From Spongiactinospora sp. TRM90649 (GTDB lineage: Bacteria > Actinomycetota > Actinomycetes > Streptosporangiales > Streptosporangiaceae): a DNA stretch of 64,000 nucleotides. A model generated the notes under the pieces. That model ran no database searches and was not told the origin of the DNA. It saw only the letters and a list, made by a program, of their open reading frames with translations. Every line of letters begins with the position of its first letter. The stretch's first letter is position 1. A program made the translations under genes and the position numbers. Positions 23,581 through 32,304 of the stretch are shown in pieces. Where the stretch lies: assembly GCF_029382225.1 (NCBI RefSeq), contig NZ_JARLTC010000012.1:124001-188000 (forward strand), written 5' to 3'.

Positions 23581-24840
23581 GTGTCCGATTCCAACTGGCT
23601 CGACGCTGCCTACGAGTGGGCGGTTCGCTCCACCACCAACGGCTCTTGGCGAGACCTCATCCCACTGGGCCTGGCCGGATTGCTGGTCTGGGGGCTGTGG
23701 ATCTACCGGGTGGTGCTGTCCCGGCTGGCCAAACCGGTGGTGAACGGTTTCCGGACGACGGTGTCCGTGGTCGTCCCCTCCTATCGCGAGGATCCCGAGA
23801 TCCTGGTGCGCTGTCTGGACAGTTGGCTGTCGCAGAACCCTAACGAAGTGATCATCGTGGTGGACGTCGGCGACACCGAATGCCACGCCAAACTCCGCGA
23901 GGTGGACGACAGGCGGCTGCGCGTGCTCGTGTACGAGCACGCGGGCAAGCGCTCCGCCCTCGGCGTGGGCATCCGGGCCGCGCGGGGCGAGGTGGTGGTC
24001 TTCGCCGACTCCGACACGTGGTGGCAGCCCGGTCTGCTGGAGGCCGTGCAGATGCCCTTCGAGGACCCGGCGGTCGGCGGGGTCGGCACTCAGCAGAACG
24101 TGTTCCAACGGACCACCAGTATCTGGCGGCGGATCGCGGACTGGCTGGTCAACCTCCGCTACTACGACTACGTACCGGCGATGGGGAGCAGGGGCGGGGT
24201 GGCCTGTCTGTCCGGCCGGACCTCCGCCTATCGGCGCGCGGCGATCGACCCCGTCGTCCACCACCTGGAGAACGAGTTCTTCCTCGGCCGCCGGTGCATC
24301 GCCGGTGACGACGGCCGGCTGACCTGGCTCGTCCTCGCCTCGGGATACAAGACCGTGCACCAGTCCACGGCCCGGGCGATCTCGATGTTCCCCGACTCGT
24401 TCCGCGCCTTCGTCAAGCAGCGCGTCCGGTGGAGCCGCAACTCCTACCGCTGCTACCTGACCGCCCTGTGGAAGGGGTGGCTGTGGAAGACCCCGCTGGT
24501 CACGAAGGTGACCGTCCTACAGATCCTGCTCACGCCCGTGACCATGGGGATCACCCTCGCCTACCTGTTCTTCAGCAGGCTGGAGCTCACCCCGGCGGGC
24601 ATCGGGCTGGCCCTCGGCTGGGTGCTCCTCGGCCGGGGCATCCGCGGCTGGTCGCACCTGCGCCGCCACCCCGGCGAGATCCTGCTGCTCCCGGTGCTCT
24701 GCCTGGTGGTCATCATGATCGCGCTGCCGATCAAGCTGTGGGCGTTCATGACGATGAACAAGCAGGGCTGGCTGACCCGTTCCGCCGACCAGGTGGGCGG
24801 CGCGGGCCAGACCGCCTCCACCCTCAAGGGCGTAGGATGA
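23581..24840 (+). CDS. Processive family 2 glycosyltransferase (hyaluronan/cellulose/alginate synthase-like)
   Basis: A 419-residue membrane glycosyltransferase. One or two helices (about 25-50) precede a cytoplasmic GT2 domain starting VSVVVPSYREDPEILVRCLDSW. It has the nucleotide-sugar DxD as ADSDTWW (143-145), a catalytic acidic pair in GDDGRLT (243-244) and QRVRW (280-284), the QxxRW motif of processive synthases that extrude their polymer. Three or so helices follow to residue 405. The GTG at 23581 follows GGGAGGGG. The downstream UDP-glucose dehydrogenase implies UDP-glucuronate as a donor. No PilZ domain is visible. Its stop overlaps the next ATG. Confidence 0.9.
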   Translation: MSDSNWLDAAYEWAVRSTTNGSWRDLIPLGLAGLLVWGLWIYRVVLSRLAKPVVNGFRTTVSVVVPSYREDPEILVRCLDSWLSQNPNEVIIVVDVGDTECHAKLREVDDRRLRVLVYEHAGKRSALGVGIRAARGEVVVFADSDTWWQPGLLEAVQMPFEDPAVGGVGTQQNVFQRTTSIWRRIADWLVNLRYYDYVPAMGSRGGVACLSGRTSAYRRAAIDPVVHHLENEFFLGRRCIAGDDGRLTWLVLASGYKTVHQSTARAISMFPDSFRAFVKQRVRWSRNSYRCYLTALWKGWLWKTPLVTKVTVLQILLTPVTMGITLAYLFFSRLELTPAGIGLALGWVLLGRGIRGWSHLRRHPGEILLLPVLCLVVIMIALPIKLWAFMTMNKQGWLTRSADQVGGAGQTASTLKGVG

Positions 24841-27254
24841 CGCGGATCGCCCGGCTCTTACCGGTCGTCCTGGCGTTGACGCTCGGGTTGGGCGTCGGGC
24901 TGGCGACCGTGGTCTCCTCGTCGGTGGCCATGGCCAGGGCGCTCACCTCGCCTGATCCGGTGTTCCCGAATCCGCCGAAATCGTCGGAGCCCGACTCCGG
25001 CCAACGACCGACGGAGAAGGAGACCCCCACGGACGAGCCGTCCCCGGAGGAGGAGGAATCCGCCGAAGAGGACCCGACCCCGAAGGCGTCGCCCAAGAAG
25101 CGTCCGACGGCCGCGCCCACCCCGAAGGCCCGTACGACCGTCGGCGCGACCCCGAAGGCCGTCGTGCGGCCCAACACGGCCCGGTCGTCCGAGCCGGCAC
25201 CGACCGGCACTTCCGAGGCGACCCCCAGCGAGGAACCGGACGCGAAGCCGGTCCAGCCGGAGGACGCGATCATGGCGAACGACGAGATCCTCAAGTCCGG
25301 CACGCTGTCGTCGGTCGACGCCGAGGCGCAGGCGATGCTGGTCGACGTCGAAGACCAGCGGATCGTGCAGATCAGGGCCGCCCTCACGGCATTGATGCAG
25401 GTCGGCGGGGTGGCCGCCGCGCAGCGTAAGCAACCCCAGGTGTTCGTCTCCGCGCACGGCAGGACACTGGTGCTGCCCGCGCGCAACACCAGCGCGCCGT
25501 ACACGATCAGGGACCTGGAGGCCGTCGAGAACGGCCGGTACCTGCGCAAACTGAAGGACGGCTCGTACCTGCTCGGCGTCCACGTCTTCGTGGCCGACGG
25601 GGCGACCCTGCAGTTGCGCGGCCCGCTGACCCTGCGGATGGGCAGCCTGCCCGGTTCGTTCAGCTCGATCATCGCCTTCGGCGGTGACATCAAGATCAAG
25701 GGGACGGCCAGGCAGCCCGTACGGATCTCCAGCTGGGACGTGCGGACCCAGCAGCCCGACCGCACCACGACGGATGGCCGCGCCTACATCCGCGCGGTCG
25801 GCGGCAACTTCGAGATGGAGTACGCACAGGTCTCCCACCTGGGATTCTGGAGCGGTCGCACCGGGGGCATCGCGCTCACCGGCACCGAGAGGCCCGCCAG
25901 CGTCTACCGGCACCGGACCAAGGAGCAGCGTCACCGCGACAAGCGGGAACGTCTCAGCGGCGTCGGGAAGGACAAGGGCGGGAGCAACTTCGGCGACGTC
26001 GAGACCAGCCCGATCGGGCCGGGGACGGCGACGCACGTGCTCGCCGACGAGCTGGTGTCCGGCTCGATCCAGCACAGCGTCATCACCGGCGACGCCTTCG
26101 GCCTGTTCGTGTCGGGTTCCAACCAGACCCGGATCATCAACAACAAGATCGTCGGCAGCCTGGTGCACGGGGTGTTCATGCACAGGTTCGCGAAGAACGC
26201 CACGATCGAGGACACCAAGGTGATCGGCAGCGGCGGCGACGGATTCGTCCTGTCGCGGGCCACCGAGAAGGCCCGGATCACGAACTGCGTCGCGGAACGG
26301 AACGGGCTCAACGGCTTCACCATCAACGGGCGCGCGCTCGCCCAGGGGCCGTCCGCGAGCGGCGAGTCGCTGGCCGTCTTCGGCGACAGCTCGATCAACG
26401 ACAGCGTCGCCCGCAACAACGGCAAGTACGGCATCGAGGTGCTCGGCGGCACCCGGCTGGCCGTGCACACCAGCGAGATCGTGGGCGGCGACATGGGCAT
26501 CGTGGTGCGCGAGGGCGCCAACGGCGTGCAGATCTCCGGCAACAAGCTGACGAACCAGCGCCGTCAGGCGATCGCGCTGCGCGACGGGGCGGTCGGCGCG
26601 CACGTGGCGGGCAACACGATCACGGGGACGGTCACCGGCATCTACATCCGCGACTCCACCGGCAAGATCATCGGCAACAAGATCACTACGTTGGCGAAGC
26701 CGAACGCCCACGGCATCACCGTGATCGGGGCCGCCGGAGCCACCGAGATCACCCGCAACACCACGGTCGGCGCGGGCACCAGCGCGATCAGCGTCGCGCG
26801 GGCCGACGGCAAGGTGAACAAGCACAACAACGACGAGGAGCGGTGGAAGGACACCTCGTCGTTCTGGACGAAGGCGCAGCGCTACGTCAAGCCGATGAAC
26901 GTGATCTGGGCCGGAGTCATCCTGCTGGTGATCGTGTCGGCGCTCAGGTCCCGCGCCACCGTCGAACGACGGCGACGTCGTACCGGGATCCACAACCCCT
27001 ACGAACTGCAGCGGTGGATGGAACACCGGCCGGTCATGGAACTGCGCGCGGCCTCCGCGAACGAGCCGCGCGAGCAGGCCGAGCACCGGCCACAGGCGAC
27101 ACATCCGCTGCACCTGGCACATCCGCCGCATCCAGCGCAGCCCTCTGCTTCGGGATACCCGGCGCACCCGGGTAACGGTCCCGGGCGTCCCATAGGTCCG
27201 CCCGCCCCGCCCCGGCACGCCACTTCCGTCCCCACGGCCGGGGGCCCGGCATGA
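24837..27254 (+). CDS. Membrane-anchored right-handed beta-helix protein 1 (putative polysaccharide epimerase/lyase-like)
   Basis: An 805-residue protein. An N-terminal hydrophobic segment (about 7-35) is followed by a Pro/Thr/Ser/Glu-rich stalk (36-145), a conserved pre-domain (about 150-300, including HGRTLVLP and PVRISSWD), a parallel beta-helix (about 310-665) built of repeats such as GVFMHRFAKNATIEDTKVIGSGGDGFVLS, a second hydrophobic helix (PMNVIWAGVILLVIVSAL) and a cytoplasmic tail with NPYELQRWMEHRP and a His/Pro-rich end. Beta-helix repeats of this type occur in mannuronan C5-epimerases and uronate lyases; no catalytic triad can be assigned by eye. It overlaps both neighbours (ATGA). 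It is a paralogue of the next gene. Confidence 0.8.
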   Translation: MTRIARLLPVVLALTLGLGVGLATVVSSSVAMARALTSPDPVFPNPPKSSEPDSGQRPTEKETPTDEPSPEEEESAEEDPTPKASPKKRPTAAPTPKARTTVGATPKAVVRPNTARSSEPAPTGTSEATPSEEPDAKPVQPEDAIMANDEILKSGTLSSVDAEAQAMLVDVEDQRIVQIRAALTALMQVGGVAAAQRKQPQVFVSAHGRTLVLPARNTSAPYTIRDLEAVENGRYLRKLKDGSYLLGVHVFVADGATLQLRGPLTLRMGSLPGSFSSIIAFGGDIKIKGTARQPVRISSWDVRTQQPDRTTTDGRAYIRAVGGNFEMEYAQVSHLGFWSGRTGGIALTGTERPASVYRHRTKEQRHRDKRERLSGVGKDKGGSNFGDVETSPIGPGTATHVLADELVSGSIQHSVITGDAFGLFVSGSNQTRIINNKIVGSLVHGVFMHRFAKNATIEDTKVIGSGGDGFVLSRATEKARITNCVAERNGLNGFTINGRALAQGPSASGESLAVFGDSSINDSVARNNGKYGIEVLGGTRLAVHTSEIVGGDMGIVVREGANGVQISGNKLTNQRRQAIALRDGAVGAHVAGNTITGTVTGIYIRDSTGKIIGNKITTLAKPNAHGITVIGAAGATEITRNTTVGAGTSAISVARADGKVNKHNNDEERWKDTSSFWTKAQRYVKPMNVIWAGVILLVIVSALRSRATVERRRRRTGIHNPYELQRWMEHRPVMELRAASANEPREQAEHRPQATHPLHLAHPPHPAQPSASGYPAHPGNGPGRPIGPPAPPRHATSVPTAGGPA

Positions 27255-29161
27255 GCGGTTCACGGCGCCGCAAGGGCTCCCCTCTCCTGATCGTCCTGGT
27301 GCTGGGCCTGGTCGCGGCGGGCACCTGGGCGTACCTCTCCTACACCGAGGGCCCCGCCCCGCTCCCCGGCGTCAACCAGGTGGCGGAGGCGGACGCCCAG
27401 CAGCAGTCGACGTTGGTGGACCAGGAGGATCTGCGGATCATGCAGACCCGGGCCACTCTGTCCTCGGCCCTGGCCCGTGGCGGACCGGCGGCCGCGCAGG
27501 CGCGCGTGCCGCACATCTCCAGCTCGGCCAACGGCCGGACGATGGTCCTCCCACAGCGCCGCGAACCCTACCGAATCGCCGATCTCGAACGGCTCGGCCA
27601 GGAGGAGTTCCAGAAGCAGTCCGACGACTCCTACGTGCTGAGCATCAACCTGTTCCTCGGCCCCGGCGCCAAACTGGTGCTGCAGAACGCGACCGGGCCG
27701 CTGGTGATCCGGATGCGCAGCGAACCCGGCGCGTTCGTGTCCATCGTGGGCTTCGGCGCGAGCATCAGGATCAACGGCTCGGCGCAGAACCCGGTGCGGA
27801 TCTCCAGTTGGGACTCCCACGCCAGGACGGCCGACACGAAGGTCTCCGACGGCCGCGCCTACCTGCGCGCCGTCGGCGGCGAGCTGAAGATGACCCACGC
27901 CCAGGTGGAGCACCTCGGCTTCTGGAGCGGTGCGACCGGTGGAGTGGCGCTGACCGGCAGCGACCGGCCGACCAGGAACGCCGAGCCGATCGTCCCCGCC
28001 GCCCAGACGCCAGAAGACGTCAAGCAGCGGATGCTGCTCCCCAACGGCCTGCTCGTGCCGAGCAGAGGCGGCGACTCCGAGATCGAGATCACCGACGGGG
28101 CGGGCGCCAGGAAGGTCGGCTACCGGCTGCCCGAGGCGAACATGGTCACCGGCGTCATCACCGACACCCGGATCACCGGCAACGCCTACGGGATCTTCAT
28201 CACGGCCTCCGACCAGACCAAGATCACCAATGTGGCGGTCACCGGCAGCCTGGTCCACGGCGTACTGCTGCACCGCTTCGCGCGCAACGCCTCCGTGGAG
28301 AACACCACCGTGACCGGCAGCAGGGGTGACGGCTTCGTGCTGTCCCGAGGCACGCAGAACGTCACGATCACCGGTTCGCGGGCCGAGCGCAACGCCGGAA
28401 ACGGTTTCACGATCAGCGGCCTGCCGCTGGCCCGCGGGCCGTCCGCGTCGGGCGAGTCGCTGCGCGGCTTCGGCGGCAGCTCGCTGATCAGTAGCGTGGC
28501 GCAGGACAACGGGCGCTACGGGGTGGAGATCCAGGGCGGCGTCAAGCCCGTCGTGCAGACCACCGAGGTGATCGGCGGGGAGATGGGCATCGTGGTGAGC
28601 AAGGACGCGACCGCCGTCCAGATCTCCGGCAACCGCCTGCGGGACCAGCGCATCCAGGGCATCGCGCTGCGCGACGGCGTGCTGTCGGCGCGGGTCAGCG
28701 GCAACATCGTGCGGGACACGCAGACCGCCATCTACCTCCGCGACGCCAAGGCCACCATCTCCGCCAACACGGTGCAGTCGGCGTCGCTGCACGCGGTCAC
28801 CGTCCTCGGCGCGGCCGGCGGCAGCCAGATCACCGGCAACACCCTCGGCGGCGCCGGGCGCAGCGCGCTCGACATCGCCCGGACCACCGGGAAACTGGTG
28901 GTCGAACGGAACAACCTGGACGGCTGGCAGGACACGGCCGGTTTCTGGACCTCCGTCAGGCGGATCGCCAAGCCGATGAACCTGATCTGGTTCGGCGTCA
29001 TCGTCCTGATCGTGATCGCGGCACTGCGGTCGCTGCGCGGCGACGGTCCGCGAGCCGGTCGCCGTTTCGTCAACCCGTACGAGAAGCAGACGTTGATGGA
29101 GGAGCGGCCGGTCCGGATCCTGCGCACCGCCGGCTCCCAGGCCCCAGCGAGAAGGAGTTGA
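27251..29161 (+). CDS. Membrane-anchored right-handed beta-helix protein 2 (paralogue of protein 1)
   Basis: A 636-residue paralogue of the preceding protein without its long stalk. The order is N-terminal helix (about 12-32), pre-domain (NGRTMVLPQRREPYRIADLERL, PVRISSWDSHARTADTKVSDGRAYLRAVGG), beta-helix (about 290-560, e.g. HGVLLHRFARNASVENTTVTGSRGDGFVLS), C-terminal helix (PMNLIWFGVIVLIVIAALRSL) and a short tail with NPYEKQTLMEERPVRIL. Two membrane anchors place the helix domain outside and both ends inside. Tandem duplication explains the pair. Likely works on the polymer made by the glycosyltransferase. ATGA overlap upstream, 3 bases to the next gene. Confidence 0.8.
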   Translation: MSGSRRRKGSPLLIVLVLGLVAAGTWAYLSYTEGPAPLPGVNQVAEADAQQQSTLVDQEDLRIMQTRATLSSALARGGPAAAQARVPHISSSANGRTMVLPQRREPYRIADLERLGQEEFQKQSDDSYVLSINLFLGPGAKLVLQNATGPLVIRMRSEPGAFVSIVGFGASIRINGSAQNPVRISSWDSHARTADTKVSDGRAYLRAVGGELKMTHAQVEHLGFWSGATGGVALTGSDRPTRNAEPIVPAAQTPEDVKQRMLLPNGLLVPSRGGDSEIEITDGAGARKVGYRLPEANMVTGVITDTRITGNAYGIFITASDQTKITNVAVTGSLVHGVLLHRFARNASVENTTVTGSRGDGFVLSRGTQNVTITGSRAERNAGNGFTISGLPLARGPSASGESLRGFGGSSLISSVAQDNGRYGVEIQGGVKPVVQTTEVIGGEMGIVVSKDATAVQISGNRLRDQRIQGIALRDGVLSARVSGNIVRDTQTAIYLRDAKATISANTVQSASLHAVTVLGAAGGSQITGNTLGGAGRSALDIARTTGKLVVERNNLDGWQDTAGFWTSVRRIAKPMNLIWFGVIVLIVIAALRSLRGDGPRAGRRFVNPYEKQTLMEERPVRILRTAGSQAPARRS

Positions 29162-29164
29162 GCG

Positions 29165-30325
29165 ATGCGCGTGGACGGCAGGACCTGGCTCGGAATGCTG
29201 CTCGGGGCCGCGATCACCGTGGTGGTCGTGGTGCTGCTGCACACTCTGTTCAACGGTGCCGGCGGCGGCGCGAACACTCCGATCGAGGATATCCGGCCGA
29301 AGTCGGGCGGCACCGCAGGCACGCTGGACTCACCGGAGGAGGCGTCCCAGGTGGAAGATGAGCCCGACGACGACGCCCCGTTCACCGCGTCGCAGGAGCC
29401 GCCCGACATCGAGGTCCCCGTGGGCGACGACAAGATCGACTGCCCCGAGGCCACCGTCACGGTCAGCGACGCCGCCCAGCTCGTCGAGGCGCTGGAAAGC
29501 GTCGAGCCCGGCGCGGTGATCGAGCTGGAGCCGGGCGTCTACACGGGAAGGTTCGTGGCCACGACCCCGGGCACGGCCGCTGACCCGATCTTCGTCTGCG
29601 GGCCGCCCGAGGCGATCATCGACGGCGGCGGCGTCAAGAAGGGCTACGCCTTCCACCTGGACCAGGTCAGCCACTGGCGGCTGGTCGGCTTCACCGTCCG
29701 CAACAGCCAGAAGGGCGTGATGGCCGACCGGACCAGCAAGACGATCATCCAGGGCCTGACCGTCCACGACATCGGCGACGAGGCCATCCACCTGCGCAAC
29801 TTCAGCAGCGACAACGTCGTCCAGTACTGCATGATCTACGCCACCGGCCTGCGCAGGGAGAAGTTCGGCGAGGGCGTCTACCTCGGCACCGCCGAGAGCA
29901 ACTGGAAGACCTTCTCCGGCGGTCAGATGGACCGCAGCGATCGCAACATCGTGCGCGGCAACGTCATCCGGGCCACCGCCGAGGCGATCGACATCAAGGA
30001 GGGCACCTCCGACGGCAAGATCATCGGCAACGTCTTCGACGGCTCCAAGCTGGCGGGCTCCAAGCACAACGACTCATGGGTCGACGTCAAGGGCAACGGC
30101 TACCTCATCGAAGGCAACACCGGCAGCCACACCAACGCCGACGGCTTCCAGACCCACGAGATCGTGGACGGCTGGGGTACCGGCAACGTGTTCCGCGCCA
30201 ACATCATCGACCTCGGCGGCTCGGGCGGCGTCGGCATCAACGACACCGTCGGGGGAAACTCGATCTCCTGTGACAACAAGGTCACCGGCGGCCCGATCAG
30301 CAAGAAGGACGGCGACTGCCGGTGA
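29165..30325 (+). CDS. Third beta-helix protein (PL6/chondroitinase B-like), N-terminally anchored
   Basis: A 386-residue protein with one N-terminal hydrophobic helix (about 8-28), an acidic linker (29-90) and a single beta-helix domain. The domain begins VSDAAQLVEALESVEPGAVIELEPGVYTGRF, typical of chondroitinase B/alginate-lyase (PL6-like) and related beta-helix enzymes, and continues IIDGGGVKKGYAFHLDQVSHWRLVGFTVRNSQKGVM and GEGVYLGTAESNW. Four cysteines (near residues 98, 146, 224 and 371) could form disulfides. It is distinct from the two larger beta-helix proteins. A lyase or epimerase acting on the exported uronate polymer is the best guess; activity is not demonstrable here. Confidence 0.78.
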   Translation: MRVDGRTWLGMLLGAAITVVVVVLLHTLFNGAGGGANTPIEDIRPKSGGTAGTLDSPEEASQVEDEPDDDAPFTASQEPPDIEVPVGDDKIDCPEATVTVSDAAQLVEALESVEPGAVIELEPGVYTGRFVATTPGTAADPIFVCGPPEAIIDGGGVKKGYAFHLDQVSHWRLVGFTVRNSQKGVMADRTSKTIIQGLTVHDIGDEAIHLRNFSSDNVVQYCMIYATGLRREKFGEGVYLGTAESNWKTFSGGQMDRSDRNIVRGNVIRATAEAIDIKEGTSDGKIIGNVFDGSKLAGSKHNDSWVDVKGNGYLIEGNTGSHTNADGFQTHEIVDGWGTGNVFRANIIDLGGSGGVGINDTVGGNSISCDNKVTGGPISKKDGDCR

Positions 30326-30357
30326 ATCCCTGCGAAACACGAAAGGAAGACAGCTAC

Positions 30358-31689
30358 ATGAGCCAGGCCGAACTTCCCCGGTTGACCGTGATCGGGACCG
30401 GCTACCTGGGCGCGACCCACGCGATCTGCATGGCCTCGCTGGGTTATGACGTGGTCGGCCTCGACGTGGACGCCGGCAAGATCCAGAAGCTGCGATCCGG
30501 GCAGGTGCCCTTCTTCGAGCCGGGCCTGCCCGAACTGCTGGCCAAGACCCTGGAGTCGGGCCGGCTTCGGTTCACCACCTCCTACGAGGAGGCCGCCGAG
30601 CACGGTGACATCCACTTCATCTGCGTGGGCACCCCGCAACAGCCCGGCCTGGACGCCTGCGACCTCAGCCACGTCGAGGCCGCCGTACGCGGCTTAGCTC
30701 CTCACCTGACCCGGCGCTGCCTGGTGGTCGGCAAGTCCACCGTCCCCGTCGGCACCGCCTCCACCCTGACCGGCCTGCTGCGTGAGCTGGCGCCCGCCGG
30801 GGAGGAGGTGGAACTGGCCTGGAACCCCGAGTTCCTGCGCGAGGGCTTCGCGGTCGACGACACGCTCCGCCCGGACCGGCTCGTCTTCGGCGTCACCTCG
30901 GACTGGGCCCGCGACCGGCTGACCGCGGCGTTCCAGCCGATCCTCGACCTCGGCACGCCGACCGTGGTCACCGACCTGGCCACCGCCGAGCTGGTCAAGA
31001 TGGCCGCCAACTCGTTCCTGGCCACCAAGATCTCGTACATCAACGCGATGGCCGAGGTCTGCGAGGCCACCGGAGCCGACGTCCGCGACCTGGCCCAGGC
31101 CCTCGCCTACGACGACCGCATCGGCGGCCGTTTCCTCCAGCCCGGGCTCGGCTTCGGAGGCGGTTGCCTCCCGAAGGACATCCGCGCCTTCGCGCACCGG
31201 GCGGAGGAGATCGGCGTCGGCCAGGCCGTCTCGTTCCTGCGCGAGGTCGACGCGATCAACCGCCGCCGCCGTTCACGAACCATCGACCTGGTCAGGGAAC
31301 TGCTCGACGGCCGCCTCGACGGAGCACGCATCGCCTGCCTCGGCGCGGCCTTCAAACCCAACTCCGACGACATCAGGGACGCCCCGGCCCTGGACGTGGC
31401 CCGGACCATGCACGGCCTCGGCGCCACCGTCCGCGTCTACGACCCGGCCGCCCTCGACAACGCCCGCCGCGCCTACCCCGAACTCAGGTACGGCACGAGC
31501 GCGATGGACGTCGCCCAGGACGCCGACGTGGTCGTCCTACTCACCGAATGGACGGAATTCCGCCAGATCGACCCCACCGTCCTGGCCCAAACCGTCCGCC
31601 ACCGCCGCATCGTAGACGGCCGCCACGCCCTCGACTCCGCCACCTGGCGCCAGGCCGGCTGGGAATACCGCGCCCTAGGCCGCCCGTAA
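30358..31689 (+). CDS. ugd: UDP-glucose 6-dehydrogenase
   Basis: A 443-residue NAD-dependent dehydrogenase. The Rossmann motif is VIGTGYLGATHAICMASLGYDVVGLDVD; the catalytic cysteine is C270 in GFGGGCLPKDIRAF. NPEFLREGFAVDDTLRPDRLVFG matches UDP-glucose dehydrogenases better than GDP-mannose dehydrogenases (which have a different segment after NPEFLRE). It oxidises UDP-glucose to UDP-glucuronate with two NAD+. The ATG at 30358 has AAAGGAAG upstream; a GTG at 30322 overlapping the previous stop is an alternative. Last gene of the exopolysaccharide operon, providing the activated uronic acid for the synthase. Confidence 0.92.
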   Translation: MSQAELPRLTVIGTGYLGATHAICMASLGYDVVGLDVDAGKIQKLRSGQVPFFEPGLPELLAKTLESGRLRFTTSYEEAAEHGDIHFICVGTPQQPGLDACDLSHVEAAVRGLAPHLTRRCLVVGKSTVPVGTASTLTGLLRELAPAGEEVELAWNPEFLREGFAVDDTLRPDRLVFGVTSDWARDRLTAAFQPILDLGTPTVVTDLATAELVKMAANSFLATKISYINAMAEVCEATGADVRDLAQALAYDDRIGGRFLQPGLGFGGGCLPKDIRAFAHRAEEIGVGQAVSFLREVDAINRRRRSRTIDLVRELLDGRLDGARIACLGAAFKPNSDDIRDAPALDVARTMHGLGATVRVYDPAALDNARRAYPELRYGTSAMDVAQDADVVVLLTEWTEFRQIDPTVLAQTVRHRRIVDGRHALDSATWRQAGWEYRALGRP

Positions 31690-31695
31690 CTCCCT

Positions 31696-31726
31696 GGTCA
31701 GCCCGAGCCACACGCTCGGGCTGACC
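31696..31726 (+). terminator. 12-bp hairpin after the exopolysaccharide operon
   Basis: GGTCAGCCCGAG (31696-31707) pairs perfectly with CTCGGGCTGACC (31715-31726) around a 7-base loop, 7 bases after the dehydrogenase stop. Confidence 0.85.
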
Positions 31727-31781
31727 GCTCCCCCGGCCCCACCGGGGTGCGCACTACCGGACTCACCCCCCGCCGTCCGCC

Positions 31782-32265
31782 GGTACCGCCGGGACGCGCG
31801 CGCTAACCTCACCCTCGCCGGTACCGCCGGAAGACGGGGCCAAAGGTGAGAGGCGTTATGACCGGGCCCTGGCCGCCACCGGCGATCCGGCCCACCGCCT
31901 GCTGATCCGCCGTTCCATCGGCAATCCGTCGGACCTGGCGTTCTACCACTGTCACAGCGTCACTCCGGTGCCGTTGCACCGTTTGGTGAGGGTGGCCGGT
32001 ATGCGCTGGAGCATCGAGGAGTGTTTCCAGGCGGGCGAGAACGAGACCGGCCTGGACCAGTATCAGGTCCAGCTCTATCCCGCCTGGTATCGGTACATGA
32101 CCTTGGCCATGCCGGCGCTGGCGTTCCTGGTGGTTGGTCTAGCGGAATGCGGTGTCCAAGTGATCGGCCGGGGGCGCGAGCGCCGGGCGAAGCCCGGCCC
32201 GAGAAGGAACGTCCGAGCGAAGCGAGGGTCTTTGGGCGCGCGTCAGCGCGCACCCCGGCGGTACT
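31782..32265 (+). mobile_element. Degenerate insertion sequence B with the same ends as element A
   Basis: The left end (31782-31808) reads GGTACCGCCGGGACGCGCG then CGCTAACC. The right end (32245-32265) is its near inverse (AGCGCGCACCCCGGCGGTACT). Between them are a transposase remnant and the hairpin-rich repeat. At about 480 bases it is far too short to be intact. A stray half-end motif is also seen near 31738-31759 and another at 31817-31830. Confidence 0.65.
31848..32150 (+). pseudogene. DDE transposase remnant (IS701/IS4-like C-terminal part)
   Basis: One frame reads RYDRALAATGDPAHRLLIRRSIGNPSDLAFYHCHS, then LHRLVRVAGMRWSIEECFQAGENETGLDQYQVQLYPAWYRYMTLAMPALAFLVV. The R-W-S-(I/V)-E-E-x-F-Q segment with its glutamate is the conserved C-terminal part of IS701/IS4-type transposases. 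The N-terminal two thirds with the other catalytic acids are gone, so it is inactive. Confidence 0.8.
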
Positions 32266-32271
32266 GGCAGT
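32166..32271 (+). repeat. Dispersed hairpin-rich repeat, copy B
   Basis: Begins GGCCGGGGGCGCGAGCGCC then GGGCGAAGCCC and ends in the element B right terminus. It matches copy A at 23081-23193. Just past it, CGGTACTGGCAGTGCA occurs twice in direct orientation (32259-32274 and 32280-32295). Confidence 0.85.
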
Positions 32272-32304
32272 GCACCGCGCGGTACTGGCAGTGCAGCGGG
32301 GTGG

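Noticed and set aside
24858..27263. Long minus-strand open frame (801 codons) opposite beta-helix gene 1
   Set aside because: Shadow of the plus-strand gene; no recognisable motif.
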